Of a DNA stretch of 64,000 bases, positions 26,997-36,347 are shown in pieces. The notes beneath the pieces are model-generated. The model worked only from the letters and a program-made list of their open reading frames with translations, searched no databases and was not told the origin of the DNA. Both the position numbers and the translations under genes were made by a program. Position 1 is the first letter of the stretch, and every line of letters starts with the position of its first letter. The DNA lies in assembly GCA_016713665.1 (NCBI GenBank), contig JADJOR010000001.1, forward strand, positions 806,001 through 870,000, read 5' to 3'. This stretch comes from Deltaproteobacteria bacterium. Its GTDB lineage: Bacteria > Myxococcota_A > UBA9160 > UBA4427.

Positions 26997-28162
26997 ATGG
27001 ATCTCGTCTACACCCCCGAGCAGCAGGCCTTCCGCAAGGAAGCCCGCGCGTGGCTCGAAGCGAACGCGCCCAGGGAGAAGCTCCCGTCCTTCGACACGAA
27101 GGAAGGCTTCGAGGCCCACCGCCAGTGGGAGAAGAAGCTCCACGCCGGCGGCTTCGCGATGGTGCCCTGGCCCGTCGAGTACGGCGGCCGCGGCGCGAAC
27201 CTGCTCGAGTGGCTGATCTTCGAGGAGGAGTACTTCCGCGTCGGCGCGCCGGGCCGCGTCAACCAGAACGGCATCTTCCTGCTCGGTCCGACGATCATGG
27301 AGGTCGGGACGCCCGAGCAGAAGAAGCGCTTCCTGCCGAAGATGGCTTCCTCCGAGGAGGTCTGGGCCCAGGGCTGGTCCGAGCCCAACGCCGGCAGCGA
27401 CATGGCGAACATCCAGGCGACCGCCTTCAAGGACGGCGATCATTTCGTCATCAACGGCCAGAAGACCTGGGCCTCCCGCGGCGCCTTCGCCCACTGGCTC
27501 TTCGGCATGTTCCGCTCCGAGCCCGGCTCCGAGCGCCACAAGGGCCTGACCTTCATCCTGGTCCCCCTCGACACGCCCGGCATCACCGTGCGCCCGATCG
27601 AGAAGCTGAACCACAAGAAGGCCTTCGCCGAGGTCTTCTTCGACAACGCGCGGGTCCCGGTCTCGAATCAGCTCGGCAAGGAGGGCAAGGGCTGGGAGGT
27701 CGCGATGGCGACCGCCGGCTTCGAGCGCGGCCTCATGCTGCGCAGCCCCGCCCGCTTCCAGGACACGGCGCGCAAGCTCGTCGAGCTCTACAAGAAGACC
27801 GTCGCCTCGGGCGTCTACGTCGCGCCCGAGCTGCGGAACACCGTCGCCCGCTGCTGGCAGGACGCCGAGGCCTACACCCTCAATACCTACCAGACCGTGT
27901 CGCGCCTCCTCTCCGGCGGCAAGATCGGCGCCGAGGCCTCCTCAACAAGATCTTCTGGTCCGAGCTCGACATGAAGATGCACGAGACGGCGCTCCAGCTC
28001 CTCGGCCACCGCGCCGAGCTGCTGCCGGGCTCCCCCGCCGCGGGCGACGTCGGCGAGTGGCTCGACGGCTACATCTTCGCCCTCGCCGGCCCCATCTACG
28101 CCGGCACCAACGAGATCCAGAAGAACATCATCGCCGAGCGCATCCTCGGCATGCCGCGCTAG
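26997..28162 (+). CDS. fadE31: FadE31-like acyl-CoA dehydrogenase (frameshifted)
   Basis: FAD-dependent alpha-beta dehydrogenation of a CoA intermediate after steroid ring opening. Start ATG at 26997 after AAGAGGA. Residues about 1-315 are in one frame (IFEEEYFRVGAPGRVNQNG, WAQGWSEPNAGSDMAN, NGQKTWASRGAF, FERGLMLRSPARF). At 27934-27937 one G is missing; the family sequence resumes in the next frame as GLLNKIFWSELDMKMHETAL and ends in GGPIYAGTNEIQ-like AGPIYAGTNEIQKNIIAERILG. The restored length is about 388 residues. It resembles mycobacterial FadE31 closely. The next dehydrogenase starts 17 bases after its stop, and such pairs usually form heteromers. The indel is probably a sequence error. 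Confidence 0.85.
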
Positions 28163-28179
28163 GCGACAGGAAGCCCACC

Positions 28180-29268
28180 ATGCAATTCGAATTCACCGAA
28201 GACCAGCGCCTGCTCCAGCAGACCGTGCGCGACTTCCTCGCCGGCGAATGCCCGGTCTCGTTCGTGCGGGGCCAGTGGGAGACGCCGACCGGCCGCTCCC
28301 CCGAGTTCTGGCAGAAGCTCGCCGAGATCGGCGTGCCCGGGCTCCTCGTCCCCGAGGACCAGGGCGGGCTCGGCATGAACGAGATCGACTTCGTGCTCGT
28401 GCTCGTCGAGATCGGCCGCGCGGCGCTCGCGGAGCCGGTGGTGCCGACGGCGGTGGTCGGCGTGCCGCTCCTGCGCGAGGCGGCCGAGCTCGGCCCCGAG
28501 GCGGCGAAGCTCGCCGCGGAGTGGCTCCCGAAGATCGCCGCGGGCGAGGCGCTCCTCGCCGTCGCCCAGCCCGCCTCGCCGCTCGTCGCCGAGGCCCACG
28601 TCGCCGACCTCCTGATCCTGCGCAGCGGGGATGCGCTCTACGCGGTCCCGCGCGCCGCCGTCCGCCTGACGGAGCAGAAGTCGAACGATCCCTCGCAGAA
28701 GCTCTTCACCGTCGCCTTCGACCCCGCCTCGCCTGCCGGAAAGGCGACGCGCCTCGCGACGGGGGCCGATGCGGATCGCCTCGAGGCCGCGGCGCTCGAC
28801 CGCGGCGCGCTGGCGTGCGCCGCGCAGCAGCTCGGCGCCTGCGACCAGCTGATCGCGATGTCCGTCGACTACACGAGCCAGCGCAAGCAATTCGGTGTCC
28901 CGATCGGGAGCTTCCAGGCCGTGAAGCACCACGTAGCGACCCTCAAGGTCGCCCTCGAGTACGCCCGCAGCCACGTCGAGCGCGCCGCGCATTCGGTGGC
29001 CCACGGGCTTCCGACCCGCTCGGCCGACGTCTCGATGGCGAAGATCGCCGCGGGCCAGGCCGCCCTCGATGCGGCCAAGATCTCGCTCCAGGTCCACGGC
29101 GCCCTCGGCTACACCTGGGAGCAGGATCTCCACGTCTGGATGCGCCGCGCCTGGACCCTCGACCTCGCGTGGGGCGAGACCGCCTGGCACCGCAATCGCC
29201 TGGCCGACGCCCTGTTCGAGAACACCCTTCCGGTCGAGAGCTTCGGCTTCTCGCCGGCTGCACGCTGA
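28180..29268 (+). CDS. Acyl-CoA dehydrogenase, likely partner subunit (FadE32-like)
   Basis: 362 residues. MQFEFTEDQRLLQQTVRDF opens the N-terminal helical domain; the middle is shorter and more divergent than in fadE31. RKQFGVPIGSFQAVKHH and LQVHGALGYTWEQDLHVWMRR are typical C-domain segments. Immediately downstream of fadE31 (17 bases), matching the actinobacterial fadE31-fadE32 arrangement, where two different subunits form an alpha2beta2 enzyme acting on the MOODA-CoA type products of ring opening. The exact orthologue (FadE32 or FadE33) is not certain. Confidence 0.78.
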   Translation: MQFEFTEDQRLLQQTVRDFLAGECPVSFVRGQWETPTGRSPEFWQKLAEIGVPGLLVPEDQGGLGMNEIDFVLVLVEIGRAALAEPVVPTAVVGVPLLREAAELGPEAAKLAAEWLPKIAAGEALLAVAQPASPLVAEAHVADLLILRSGDALYAVPRAAVRLTEQKSNDPSQKLFTVAFDPASPAGKATRLATGADADRLEAAALDRGALACAAQQLGACDQLIAMSVDYTSQRKQFGVPIGSFQAVKHHVATLKVALEYARSHVERAAHSVAHGLPTRSADVSMAKIAAGQAALDAAKISLQVHGALGYTWEQDLHVWMRRAWTLDLAWGETAWHRNRLADALFENTLPVESFGFSPAAR

Positions 29269-29374
29269 GGATCACGGCCGAAAGCCGCGGCAGCCGCGAC
29301 CCGACCGGGCGGGTATCCTCCGCCCGATCCGACCGAGAGACCGAACCGCTTCGCCAACCGATCGAGGATCCTCC

Positions 29375-29839
29375 ATGAGCACGACCTCCGACAAGCCGAG
29401 CGCCAAGCAGAAGAAGCGCGTCCCCGCGATCGAGGGCTGGATCGACATCGATCCCGCGAACCCGCGCCTCGTCGGCTACAAGGACGACGCCTCCGGGACC
29501 TACTTCTTCCCGAAGGACGTCTCCATCGCCCGCGCCCCGGGCTTCTCGGACACGCCCCTGCGCGAGGTCCGCCTCTCGAATCGCGGGAAGCTCTGGTCCT
29601 ACACGACGAACTACTACAAGCCTCCGGAGCCGGCGATCGCGAAGGACCCCTTCGTCCCCTACACCGTCGCGGCCGTCGAGCTGACCGAAGAGCGCATGGT
29701 CATCCTGGGCCAGCTCGCCGACGGCGTCGATCCGAAGTCGATCACCGTCGGCCAGGAGATGGAGCTGACCCTCGCCACCCTCTACGAAGACGACGAGCAC
29801 GAGTACGTCGTCTGGAAGTGGAAGCCCGTCGCGGCCTAG
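29375..29839 (+). CDS. DUF35-like OB-fold protein without zinc cysteines
   Basis: 154 residues; ATG at 29375. DUF35 proteins have an N-terminal zinc ribbon and a C-terminal OB fold and accompany thiolase-fold enzymes. Here the OB-like part is seen (NRGKLWSYTTNYYKPP, PYTVAAVELTEERMVILGQL, LTLATLYEDDEHEYVVWKW). The segment where two CxxC pairs are expected (VGYKDDASGTYFFPKDVSIARAP) has none, and the protein has no Cys at all. It sits 85 bases before the thiolase-fold gene and is probably its partner, as DUF35 domains are for Ltp2-type aldolases. No enzymatic activity is expected on its own. Confidence 0.72.
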   Translation: MSTTSDKPSAKQKKRVPAIEGWIDIDPANPRLVGYKDDASGTYFFPKDVSIARAPGFSDTPLREVRLSNRGKLWSYTTNYYKPPEPAIAKDPFVPYTVAAVELTEERMVILGQLADGVDPKSITVGQEMELTLATLYEDDEHEYVVWKWKPVAA

Positions 29840-29924
29840 CCGCCGCTCCGCCCCGGCACGGACCGGTGCGGGGTTCGAGAACCCACCCGCGGCGCCGCGC
29901 CGCGCGGCGCCCGAGGAGATCGAC

Positions 29925-31118
29925 ATGAGCAGGAACGAAGTGGCCATCCTGGGCGCAGGCATGCATCCCTGGGGCAAGTGGGGCAAGAACTTCGTCGAGT
30001 ACGGCGTGGTCGCCCTCAAGGCCGCGATCAAGGACGCGGGCATCGAGTGGAAGGACGTCGACTTCGTCGTCGGCGGCGACACGATGCGCAACGGCTACCC
30101 GGGCTACGTCGCGGGCGCGACCTTCGCGAAGGCCATGGGCTGGACCGGGATCCCGATCGCGAGCTGCTATGCAGCGTGTGCGACGGGCGCCCAGGCGATC
30201 GAGATCGCGCGGACCCGGATCCTGGCCGGCATGGCGCAGGTCGCGGTCGTTGTCGGCGCGGACACGACGCCGAAGGGCTTCCTCGCCCCCAACAAGGGCG
30301 AGCGGACCCTCGACCCCGATTGGCTGCGCTTCCGCCTGCTCTCTGCGACGAACCCGACCTACTTCGGCCTCTACGCGCAGCGCCGGATGGACCTCTACGG
30401 CGCGACCGAGCAGGACTTCGCCCGCATCAAGGTCAAGAACAGCAAGCACGGCTTCTCGAACCCGAACGCCCGCTACCGCCAGATCTACACCGAGGCCGAG
30501 GTGCTCGCCTCGCCGCTCGTCGCCGCCCCGCTGCGCCTCTTCGAGATCTGTGCGACCAGCGACGGCGGCGCCGCCCTCGTGCTCTGCTCGATGGAGTACG
30601 CGAAGAAGAAGGGGATCGCGAAGCCGGTCCGCATCTCGGCGGTCTCGACGGTGTCCCCGACCTTCCCGAACACGGTCATCGACATGCCCGACTTCTCGAC
30701 CGACTCGGCGGCGGGCATCGCGGCGCCGGAGCGGACCTTCAAGGACTCGATTTCGTGGGCCGCCTATCGGGAGGCCGGAGTCGATCCGTCGGACGTGAAC
30801 GTGGCCGAGGTCTACGACCTGTCCTCCGCCCTCGAGCTCGACTGGTACGAGAACATCGGGCTCTGCAAGCAGGGCGAGGCCGAGGGGCTCCTGCGCAGCG
30901 GCGCGACGGAGATCGGGGGGCGCGTGCCGGTGAACCCGTCGGGCGGGCTCTCCTGCTTCGGCGAGGCGGTGCCGGCCCAGGCGATCGCGCAGGTCTGCGA
31001 GCTGACCTGGCAGCTCCGGGGCACCGCCGGCGAGCGCCAGGTCGCGGGCGCCAAGGTCGGCATCACGGCGAACCAGGGCCTCTTCGGCCACGGCTCGTCG
31101 GTGCTCTGCACGCGTTAG
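29925..31118 (+). CDS. Thiolase-fold lipid-transfer-protein-like enzyme (thiolase or Ltp2-type aldolase)
   Basis: 397 residues, SCP-x/lipid-transfer thiolase family, start ATG after GAGGAGA. HPWGKWGKNFVEYG and the CYAACATGAQAIEIAR segment mark the nucleophile region. Two catalytic motifs are altered: where SCP-x thiolases have His in ExHDxF, this protein has VAEVYDLSSALELD with Tyr; where they have GHP, it reads NPSGGLSCFGEAVP. Tyr at the first position is also reported in Ltp2-type aldolases, which cleave rather than add acyl groups. It may perform a retro-aldol cleavage in sterol side-chain breakdown, or be a thiolase variant. The DUF35 gene just before it supports a complex. Confidence 0.72.
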   Translation: MSRNEVAILGAGMHPWGKWGKNFVEYGVVALKAAIKDAGIEWKDVDFVVGGDTMRNGYPGYVAGATFAKAMGWTGIPIASCYAACATGAQAIEIARTRILAGMAQVAVVVGADTTPKGFLAPNKGERTLDPDWLRFRLLSATNPTYFGLYAQRRMDLYGATEQDFARIKVKNSKHGFSNPNARYRQIYTEAEVLASPLVAAPLRLFEICATSDGGAALVLCSMEYAKKKGIAKPVRISAVSTVSPTFPNTVIDMPDFSTDSAAGIAAPERTFKDSISWAAYREAGVDPSDVNVAEVYDLSSALELDWYENIGLCKQGEAEGLLRSGATEIGGRVPVNPSGGLSCFGEAVPAQAIAQVCELTWQLRGTAGERQVAGAKVGITANQGLFGHGSSVLCTR

Positions 31119-31230
31119 GCGGAGTCGGGCGTTCGATCGGAGAGCGATCGGCCGTCGAAGAGCGTCCCCGAGAAGACCGACGAGCGAAGCGCGAAGAGTA
31201 GAGAGTAGAGAGCAGCGAGAAGGAGACGAA

Positions 31231-32379
31231 ATGGGCGAGGCATTCATCATCGACGGCGTCCGGACCCCGGTCGGCAAGCGGGGCGGCGGCCTCGCCGGAA
31301 TCCACTCCGCGGATCTCGGGGCCCACGTGTTGAAGGGCCTGGTCGCCCGCAACGACTTCGATCCCGGTGCGGTCGACGACGTGATCTTCGGCTGCTGCGA
31401 CACGATCGGGTCCCAGGCCGGCGACATCGCGCGGACCTGCTGGCTTGCGGCCGGCCTCCCCATGCACGTCCCCGGCGTGACGATCGATCGGCAGTGCGGC
31501 TCGTCGCAGCAGGCGGTGCACTTCGCGGCGCAGGCCGTGATGAGCGGCACGGCGGACCTGATCGTGGCCGGCGGTGTGCAGAACATGACCCAGATCCCGA
31601 TCTCGTCGGCGATGACCTGCGCGAAGGACCTCGGCTTCTCCGATCCCTTCTCGGGCTCGAAGGGCTGGATCGAACGATTCGGGACCCAGGAGGTCTCGCA
31701 GTTCCGCGGCGCCGAGATGATCGCCGAGAAGTGGAACATCTCCCGGGACGACATGGAGACCCTCGCCCTCGAGACCCATGCCCGCGCCATCCGCGCGACG
31801 CAGGAGGGTCGCTTCAAGAACGAGATCCTCCCGATCGCCGGCATCGAGAAGGACGAGGGCATGCGCGCCTCGACCCGCGAGAAGCTGCAGACGCTCCAGC
31901 CCCTGGTCCCCGGCGGCCGGCTGACCGCGGCGCTCGCGAGCCAGATCTCCGACGCGTCCTCGGCGATGCTGATCGCCTCGGAGCGGGCGGTGAAGGAGCA
32001 CAACCTGCGGCCCCGGGCCCGGATCCACCACATCTCCGTGCTCGCCGACGATCCGATCTTCATGCTGACCGCGCCGATCCCCGCGACGAAGCGGGCGCTC
32101 GCCAGGGCGGGCATGAAGAAGGAGCAGATCGACCTCGTCGAGATCAACGAGGCGATGGCGTCGGTCGTGCTCGCGTGGCAGAAGGAGCTCGACTGGGACC
32201 TCACGAAGGTCAACGTCAACGGCGGCGCCATGGCGCTCGGCCATCCGATCGGTGCGACCGGAACGCGGCTCATGACGACGCTGCTCAACGAGATGGAGCG
32301 GACCGGGGCGCGCTACGGGCTGCAGACCATGTGCGAGGGCGGCGGCCAGGCGAACGTGACGATCATCGAGCGGCTCTAG
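31231..32379 (+). CDS. fadA6: FadA6-like thiolase
   Basis: Cleaves 3-oxoacyl-CoA by thiolysis in the last steps of steroid ring breakdown. 382 residues; start after AAGGAGA. Nucleophile Cys89 in DRQCGSSQQAV, His338 in LGHPIGATG and Cys368 in TMCEGGGQANVT are all present. VGKRGGGLAGIH, AVMSGTADLIVAGGVQNM and IPISSAMTCAKDLGF match actinobacterial FadA6. Part of the ipd-fadE-fadA6 run, with the next SDR gene starting 33 bases after its stop. Confidence 0.88.
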   Translation: MGEAFIIDGVRTPVGKRGGGLAGIHSADLGAHVLKGLVARNDFDPGAVDDVIFGCCDTIGSQAGDIARTCWLAAGLPMHVPGVTIDRQCGSSQQAVHFAAQAVMSGTADLIVAGGVQNMTQIPISSAMTCAKDLGFSDPFSGSKGWIERFGTQEVSQFRGAEMIAEKWNISRDDMETLALETHARAIRATQEGRFKNEILPIAGIEKDEGMRASTREKLQTLQPLVPGGRLTAALASQISDASSAMLIASERAVKEHNLRPRARIHHISVLADDPIFMLTAPIPATKRALARAGMKKEQIDLVEINEAMASVVLAWQKELDWDLTKVNVNGGAMALGHPIGATGTRLMTTLLNEMERTGARYGLQTMCEGGGQANVTIIERL

Positions 32380-32412
32380 ACGGCCCGGCCGGCCGTACGA
32401 AAGGAAGAAGCG

Positions 32413-33315
32413 ATGGGTATCTGTGATGGACGCGTCGTCATCGTGACCGGCGCGGGCGGCGGCCTGGGCCGCGAGCACGCGCTCCTCTTCGCTGCGGAAG
32501 GCGCAGCGGTCGTCGTCAACGACCTCGGGGTCTCGAATAGCGGCGAGGGCGGCTCGAAGGGGCCGGCCCAGAAGGTCGTCGACGAGATCACGGCGAAGGG
32601 CGGCCGCGCCATCGCCAATACCGAGAGCGTCTCCGACTTCGCCGCCGGCAAGCGCATGGTCGAGCAGGCGATCGACACCTTCGGCCGCCTCGACGTCGTC
32701 GTGAACAACGCGGGCTTCCTGCGCGATCGGATGTTCGTCGGCACGTCGGAGCAGGAGTGGGACGCCGTCATCAACGTCCACCTGAAGGGCCATTTCTGCG
32801 TGACCCGCCACGCCTGCGAGCACTGGCGCAACCTCTCGAAGGCGGGCAAGCCCGTCGACGCCCGCATCATCAACACGAGCTCCGGCGCCGGCCTCCAGGG
32901 CAGCATCGGCCAGGCCACCTACTCCGCGGCCAAGGGCGGCATCGCGTCGCTGACCCTCGTCCAGGCCGCCGAGCTCGGCCGCTATGGCGTCACGGCCAAC
33001 GCGATCGCTCCGGCGGCCCGCACGCGCATGACCGAGGCGATCTTCACGGACATGAAGCCGCCGGAGGACGGTACCTTCGACGAAGCCCATCCCGGCAACG
33101 TTTCGCCCCTCGTCGTCTGGCTCGGCAGCCCCGAGTCGAAGAGCGTGACCGGACGGGTCTTCGAGGTGAAGGGCGGCCTGATCGGCGTCAGCGACGGCTG
33201 GCGCGACGGACCGACCTACGACAAGAAGGCGCGCTGGGCACCCGACGAGATCGGCTCGAAGGTGCTCGAGCTCGTCGCGAAGGCGGTGCCCCCGCAGAAG
33301 GTCCACGGAAGCTAG
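32413..33315 (+). CDS. Short-chain dehydrogenase of the steroid cluster
   Basis: 300 residues, SDR family, resembling multifunctional-enzyme-type 3-hydroxyacyl-CoA dehydrogenases. Cofactor loop TGAGGGLGREH, VVNDLG after beta-2, NNAG, and active site Ser...YSAAK (NTSSGAGLQGSIGQATYSAAKGG). The C-terminal tail of about 40 residues (RDGPTYDKKARW) is longer than in simple SDRs, as in actinobacterial SDRs located beside steroid genes. It probably oxidises a 3-hydroxyacyl-CoA; the precise substrate is unknown. fadE starts two bases after its stop. Confidence 0.82.
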   Translation: MGICDGRVVIVTGAGGGLGREHALLFAAEGAAVVVNDLGVSNSGEGGSKGPAQKVVDEITAKGGRAIANTESVSDFAAGKRMVEQAIDTFGRLDVVVNNAGFLRDRMFVGTSEQEWDAVINVHLKGHFCVTRHACEHWRNLSKAGKPVDARIINTSSGAGLQGSIGQATYSAAKGGIASLTLVQAAELGRYGVTANAIAPAARTRMTEAIFTDMKPPEDGTFDEAHPGNVSPLVVWLGSPESKSVTGRVFEVKGGLIGVSDGWRDGPTYDKKARWAPDEIGSKVLELVAKAVPPQKVHGS

Positions 33316-33317
33316 CG

Positions 33318-34457
33318 ATGGATTTCCGATTCAGTGAAGAGCAGCAGGCGCTGGTCGACAGCGCACGGGAGTTCCTGAAGGCCCACTCGGGCCCCGAGGC
33401 GATCCGGGCCGCGATGGCGACGGAGCTCGGCTACGACAAGGGCGTCTGGCAGCAGATCGCGACGGAGCTCGGCTGGCCCTCGGTCCACATCCCGGAGGCC
33501 TACGGCGGGCTCGGGCTCGGCTACGTCGATCTCGTCGTGTTGCTCGAGGCGATGGGCGAGGCGCTGCTCTGCGCGCCCTTCTTCTCGAGCGTGGCACTCG
33601 GGGCGAACACGATCCTCGCCGTCGCGAGCGAAGCGCAGAAGGAAGCCCTCCTGCCGCCGATCGCCGAGGGACGCAGCACGGTCACCCTCGCCTTCTGCGA
33701 GCCGTCCGGTCGCTGGGACGCCGAGGGCATCGCGACGACCGCGCGCCCCGACGGCGACGGCTACGTCCTCGACGGCACGAAGGCCTGGGTCCTCGACGGC
33801 CACACGAGCGACCTGATTCTCGTCGCGGCCCGCAAGCCCGGCTCGAAGGGCGAGGACGGCCTCGCCGTCTTCGCGGTGCCCGGACCGACGGCGGGGCTCG
33901 AGCGCAAGCTGCTCCCGACGATGGACCAGACGCGGCGCATCGCCGAGCTTCGCCTCACGAACGTCCGGGTCGGCCGTGACGCCTGCCTCGGCGAGTTCGG
34001 CGCGGCGGGGCCGGGCCTCGCCCGCGCCCTCGACCTCGCGGCGATCGCACTGGCGGCCGAGCAGGTCGGCGGCGCCCAGCGCTGCCTCGACATGGCGGTC
34101 GCCTACGCGAAGGAGCGCCAGCAGTTCGGACGCGCGATCGGCTCGTTCCAGGCGATCAAGCACAAGGCCGCGGACATGCTGGTCGCCGTCGAGTCGGCGC
34201 GCTCCGCGCTCTACTACGCCGCCTGCATCGTCGACGACGAGAGCGACGACCTCGCGACGAACGCCTCGCTCGCGAAGGCGTGGTGCTCGGAGGCCTACTT
34301 CAAGTGCGCCGCCGACAACATCCAGATCCACGGCGGCGTCGGCTTCACCTGGGAGTACGACCCGCACCTCCACTTCAAGCGCGCCCGGGCGAGCGAGAGC
34401 TGGCTCGGGACCCCGGCGGCCCATCGCGAGCGCGTCGCGAAGGCCCTCGGGCTCTAG
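33318..34457 (+). CDS. Acyl-CoA dehydrogenase (steroid cluster)
   Basis: 379 residues; start two bases after the SDR stop, so tightly coupled. N-domain RFSEEQQALVDSAREFL and PEAYGGLGLGYVDLV, middle VTLAFCEPSGRW, C-domain RQQFGRAIGSFQAIKHKAADM and IQIHGGVGFTWEYDPHLHFKRA. It resembles the non-catalytic-looking partner subunits of heteromeric steroid FadE enzymes. No obvious catalytic Glu can be placed with certainty. It is followed by a MaoC hydratase gene. Confidence 0.8.
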   Translation: MDFRFSEEQQALVDSAREFLKAHSGPEAIRAAMATELGYDKGVWQQIATELGWPSVHIPEAYGGLGLGYVDLVVLLEAMGEALLCAPFFSSVALGANTILAVASEAQKEALLPPIAEGRSTVTLAFCEPSGRWDAEGIATTARPDGDGYVLDGTKAWVLDGHTSDLILVAARKPGSKGEDGLAVFAVPGPTAGLERKLLPTMDQTRRIAELRLTNVRVGRDACLGEFGAAGPGLARALDLAAIALAAEQVGGAQRCLDMAVAYAKERQQFGRAIGSFQAIKHKAADMLVAVESARSALYYAACIVDDESDDLATNASLAKAWCSEAYFKCAADNIQIHGGVGFTWEYDPHLHFKRARASESWLGTPAAHRERVAKALGL

Positions 34458-34540
34458 CGAGCCCGGTCGCAACCCCTCTCGCCCGCCGCGATCGGCGCGC
34501 TCGGCGGCGAGCGGGTCGCGCAGCAGCAAGGAACCCCCGC

Positions 34541-34999
34541 ATGCACGTCTTCAAGACCCCCTTCGAGCTCGAGCAGAACGTCGGGAAATCCCTCGGCCAG
34601 ACCGACTGGCTCGAGATGAAGCAGGAGCGCATCAACCTCTTCGCGGACGCGACCGGCGACCATCAATGGATCCACGTCGACGTCGAGAAGGCGAAGTCGG
34701 GGCCCTTCGGTGCGCCCATCGCCCACGGCTACCTGACGGCGTCCCTCGCGAACTACTTCCTGCCCCAGCTGATGGAGGTGCAGGGCATCTCGATGGGCGT
34801 CAACTACGGCTGTGACAAGATCCGATTCCCGTCGCCCGTCAAGGTCGACTCCCGCATCCGCGGCGCCGGCCAGATCACGTCGGTCGAGCGGACGAAGGAC
34901 GGCGGCATCCAGGCGAAGGTCACGATCACGATCGAGATCGAGGGCAGCGACCGCCCCGCCTGCATCATCGAGACGATCAGCCGCTACTACCCGGCCTGA
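34541..34999 (+). CDS. MaoC-family (R)-specific enoyl-CoA hydratase
   Basis: 152 residues, start ATG at 34541 after AAGGA. Single hot-dog domain with the hydratase-2 motif: FADATGDHQWIHVDVEKAKSGPFG followed by APIAHGYLTASL, including the catalytic Asp and His. Adds water across a double bond made by a FadE; suits the preceding dehydrogenase. Homodimer is usual for single-domain members. Substrate is unknown. Confidence 0.85.
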   Translation: MHVFKTPFELEQNVGKSLGQTDWLEMKQERINLFADATGDHQWIHVDVEKAKSGPFGAPIAHGYLTASLANYFLPQLMEVQGISMGVNYGCDKIRFPSPVKVDSRIRGAGQITSVERTKDGGIQAKVTITIEIEGSDRPACIIETISRYYPA

Positions 35000-35073
35000 A
35001 GACGGGCCGACCGAAGAGAGGCCTTCCTCGAGCGACCGCCGGCGGACGCGTCGAAGGCCGGAACGGAGGCGCC

Positions 35074-35823
35074 GTGCACGAGCTCGCGGACGGACTCTGG
35101 ATCGCGGAGGCCCGGCTGCGCTTTCTCGGGCTCGAGCTCGGGGCGCGCATGACTGTGGTGCGACTCGCCGGCGGCGAGCTTCTGCTCCATTCCCCGGTCG
35201 CCGCGACCGAGGAGCTGGTCCGGCAGGTCGGCGCCCTCGGCCGGGTCGCCCACCTCGTCGCGCCGAACCGGTTCCATCATCTCTTCGTCGGCGACTGGCG
35301 GCGTCGCTACCCCGACGCGGCGATCCACGTCGCACCGGGCCTCGAGCGCAAACGCGGCGATCTCCCGATCTCCTCCCTGCTCGGATCGATTCCCGACCCC
35401 GCCTGGGCCGACGTCCTCGATCAGGTCGCGCTCGCCGGCATTCCGACCACGAACGAGGTCGTCTTCTTTCACCGCTCGAGCTCGACCCTGATCGCGAGCG
35501 ACCTCGCCTTCCAGATCGGTCCCGAGAGCCCCGCGCTGACCCGCGCGGCCTTCCGCGCGATGGGGGCCTACGGATGCCTCTGTCCGACGCCCCTCGAACG
35601 CCTGCTGGTCCGGGATCGAGCGGCCTTCCGAGGCTCGCTCGAGCGCATCCTCGTCTGGCCCATCGAACGCGTCGTCGTGGCCCATGGCGCGGTCTGTGAA
35701 AGCGACGGTCGAGCACGGCTCGCGCGCGGGTACGACTGGATCCTCGGGCGGGGCGACGATCGCGCCAGTCGTCAGGCGCTCCGGTCTCCAGGCCAGCCGG
35801 ACTCCAGGCGGGACGAGCGCTAG
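35074..35823 (+). CDS. DUF4336-like protein of metallo-beta-lactamase type
   Basis: 249 residues, start GTG at 35074. LVAPNRFHHLFVGDWRRRYPDAAIHVAPGL, LLIASD-like TLIASDLAF and VVVAHGAVCE are the segments that match DUF4336 proteins, thought to be reduced metallo-beta-lactamase fold proteins. The classical HxHxDH zinc motif is not seen; HHLFVGDW is the closest. The C-terminal 25 residues are charged and low-complexity. It follows the MaoC gene and converges on the YqeY-like gene. No defined function. Confidence 0.6.
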   Translation: MHELADGLWIAEARLRFLGLELGARMTVVRLAGGELLLHSPVAATEELVRQVGALGRVAHLVAPNRFHHLFVGDWRRRYPDAAIHVAPGLERKRGDLPISSLLGSIPDPAWADVLDQVALAGIPTTNEVVFFHRSSSTLIASDLAFQIGPESPALTRAAFRAMGAYGCLCPTPLERLLVRDRAAFRGSLERILVWPIERVVVAHGAVCESDGRARLARGYDWILGRGDDRASRQALRSPGQPDSRRDER

Positions 35824-35835
35824 ACGAGGCGAACG

Positions 35836-36282
35836 CTAGGCGAGCCGCTCCTGGACGAGGCGCCGCGCGAGATCGCCGTCGATCTCGCCCTTGTGGGCCT
35901 TCATCAGGGCCCCCATGACCTTGCCGACGTCCTTCGCGCTCGCAGCGCCCGTCTGGGCGACCGCCGCCTCGACCCATTCGCGGGTCTTCCCCTCGTCGGC
36001 GAGCTTCGGCAGGAACTCCTGGATCACCGCGAGCTCCGCCCGCTCCGCCGCCGCCAGCTCTTCCCGGCCGGCGTTCGTGAAGGCCTCGATGCTCTCCTTG
36101 CGCTGCTTCTCGAGCTTGCGGAGCAGGCCCTCGCAGACCTCGTCCGAGACGCTCGTCGAGCCGTCCTTCTTCATCTCGTTGAGAAAGGCCGAGCGCATCG
36201 ACCGCAGAGCGACCAGACGCCGCTCGTCCTTGGCCTTCATGGCCTGCTTCATCTGCTCGGTGACCTGTTCAGCGATCGGCAT
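35836..36282 (-). CDS. YqeY/GatB-tail family protein
   Basis: 148 residues, ATG at 36282 with GGAGG ten bases upstream. Helical protein: EQVTEQMKQAMKAKDERRLVALRSMRSAFLNE, LQ-rich middle, then EFLPKLADEGKTREWVEAAVAQ and GKVMGALMKAHKGEIDGDLARRLVQERL, the typical YqeY C-terminus that resembles the tail of amidotransferase subunit GatB. It may assist tRNA-dependent amidation or be a housekeeping protein. Not related to the steroid genes around it. Confidence 0.88.
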   Translation of the reverse strand: MPIAEQVTEQMKQAMKAKDERRLVALRSMRSAFLNEMKKDGSTSVSDEVCEGLLRKLEKQRKESIEAFTNAGREELAAAERAELAVIQEFLPKLADEGKTREWVEAAVAQTGAASAKDVGKVMGALMKAHKGEIDGDLARRLVQERLA

Positions 36283-36347
36283 CGGGGATCCTCCCGGGCC
36301 GCAGCATAGCGGCTGCATGGCGACGGAGTCCCGCTCCGGCGGACGCC

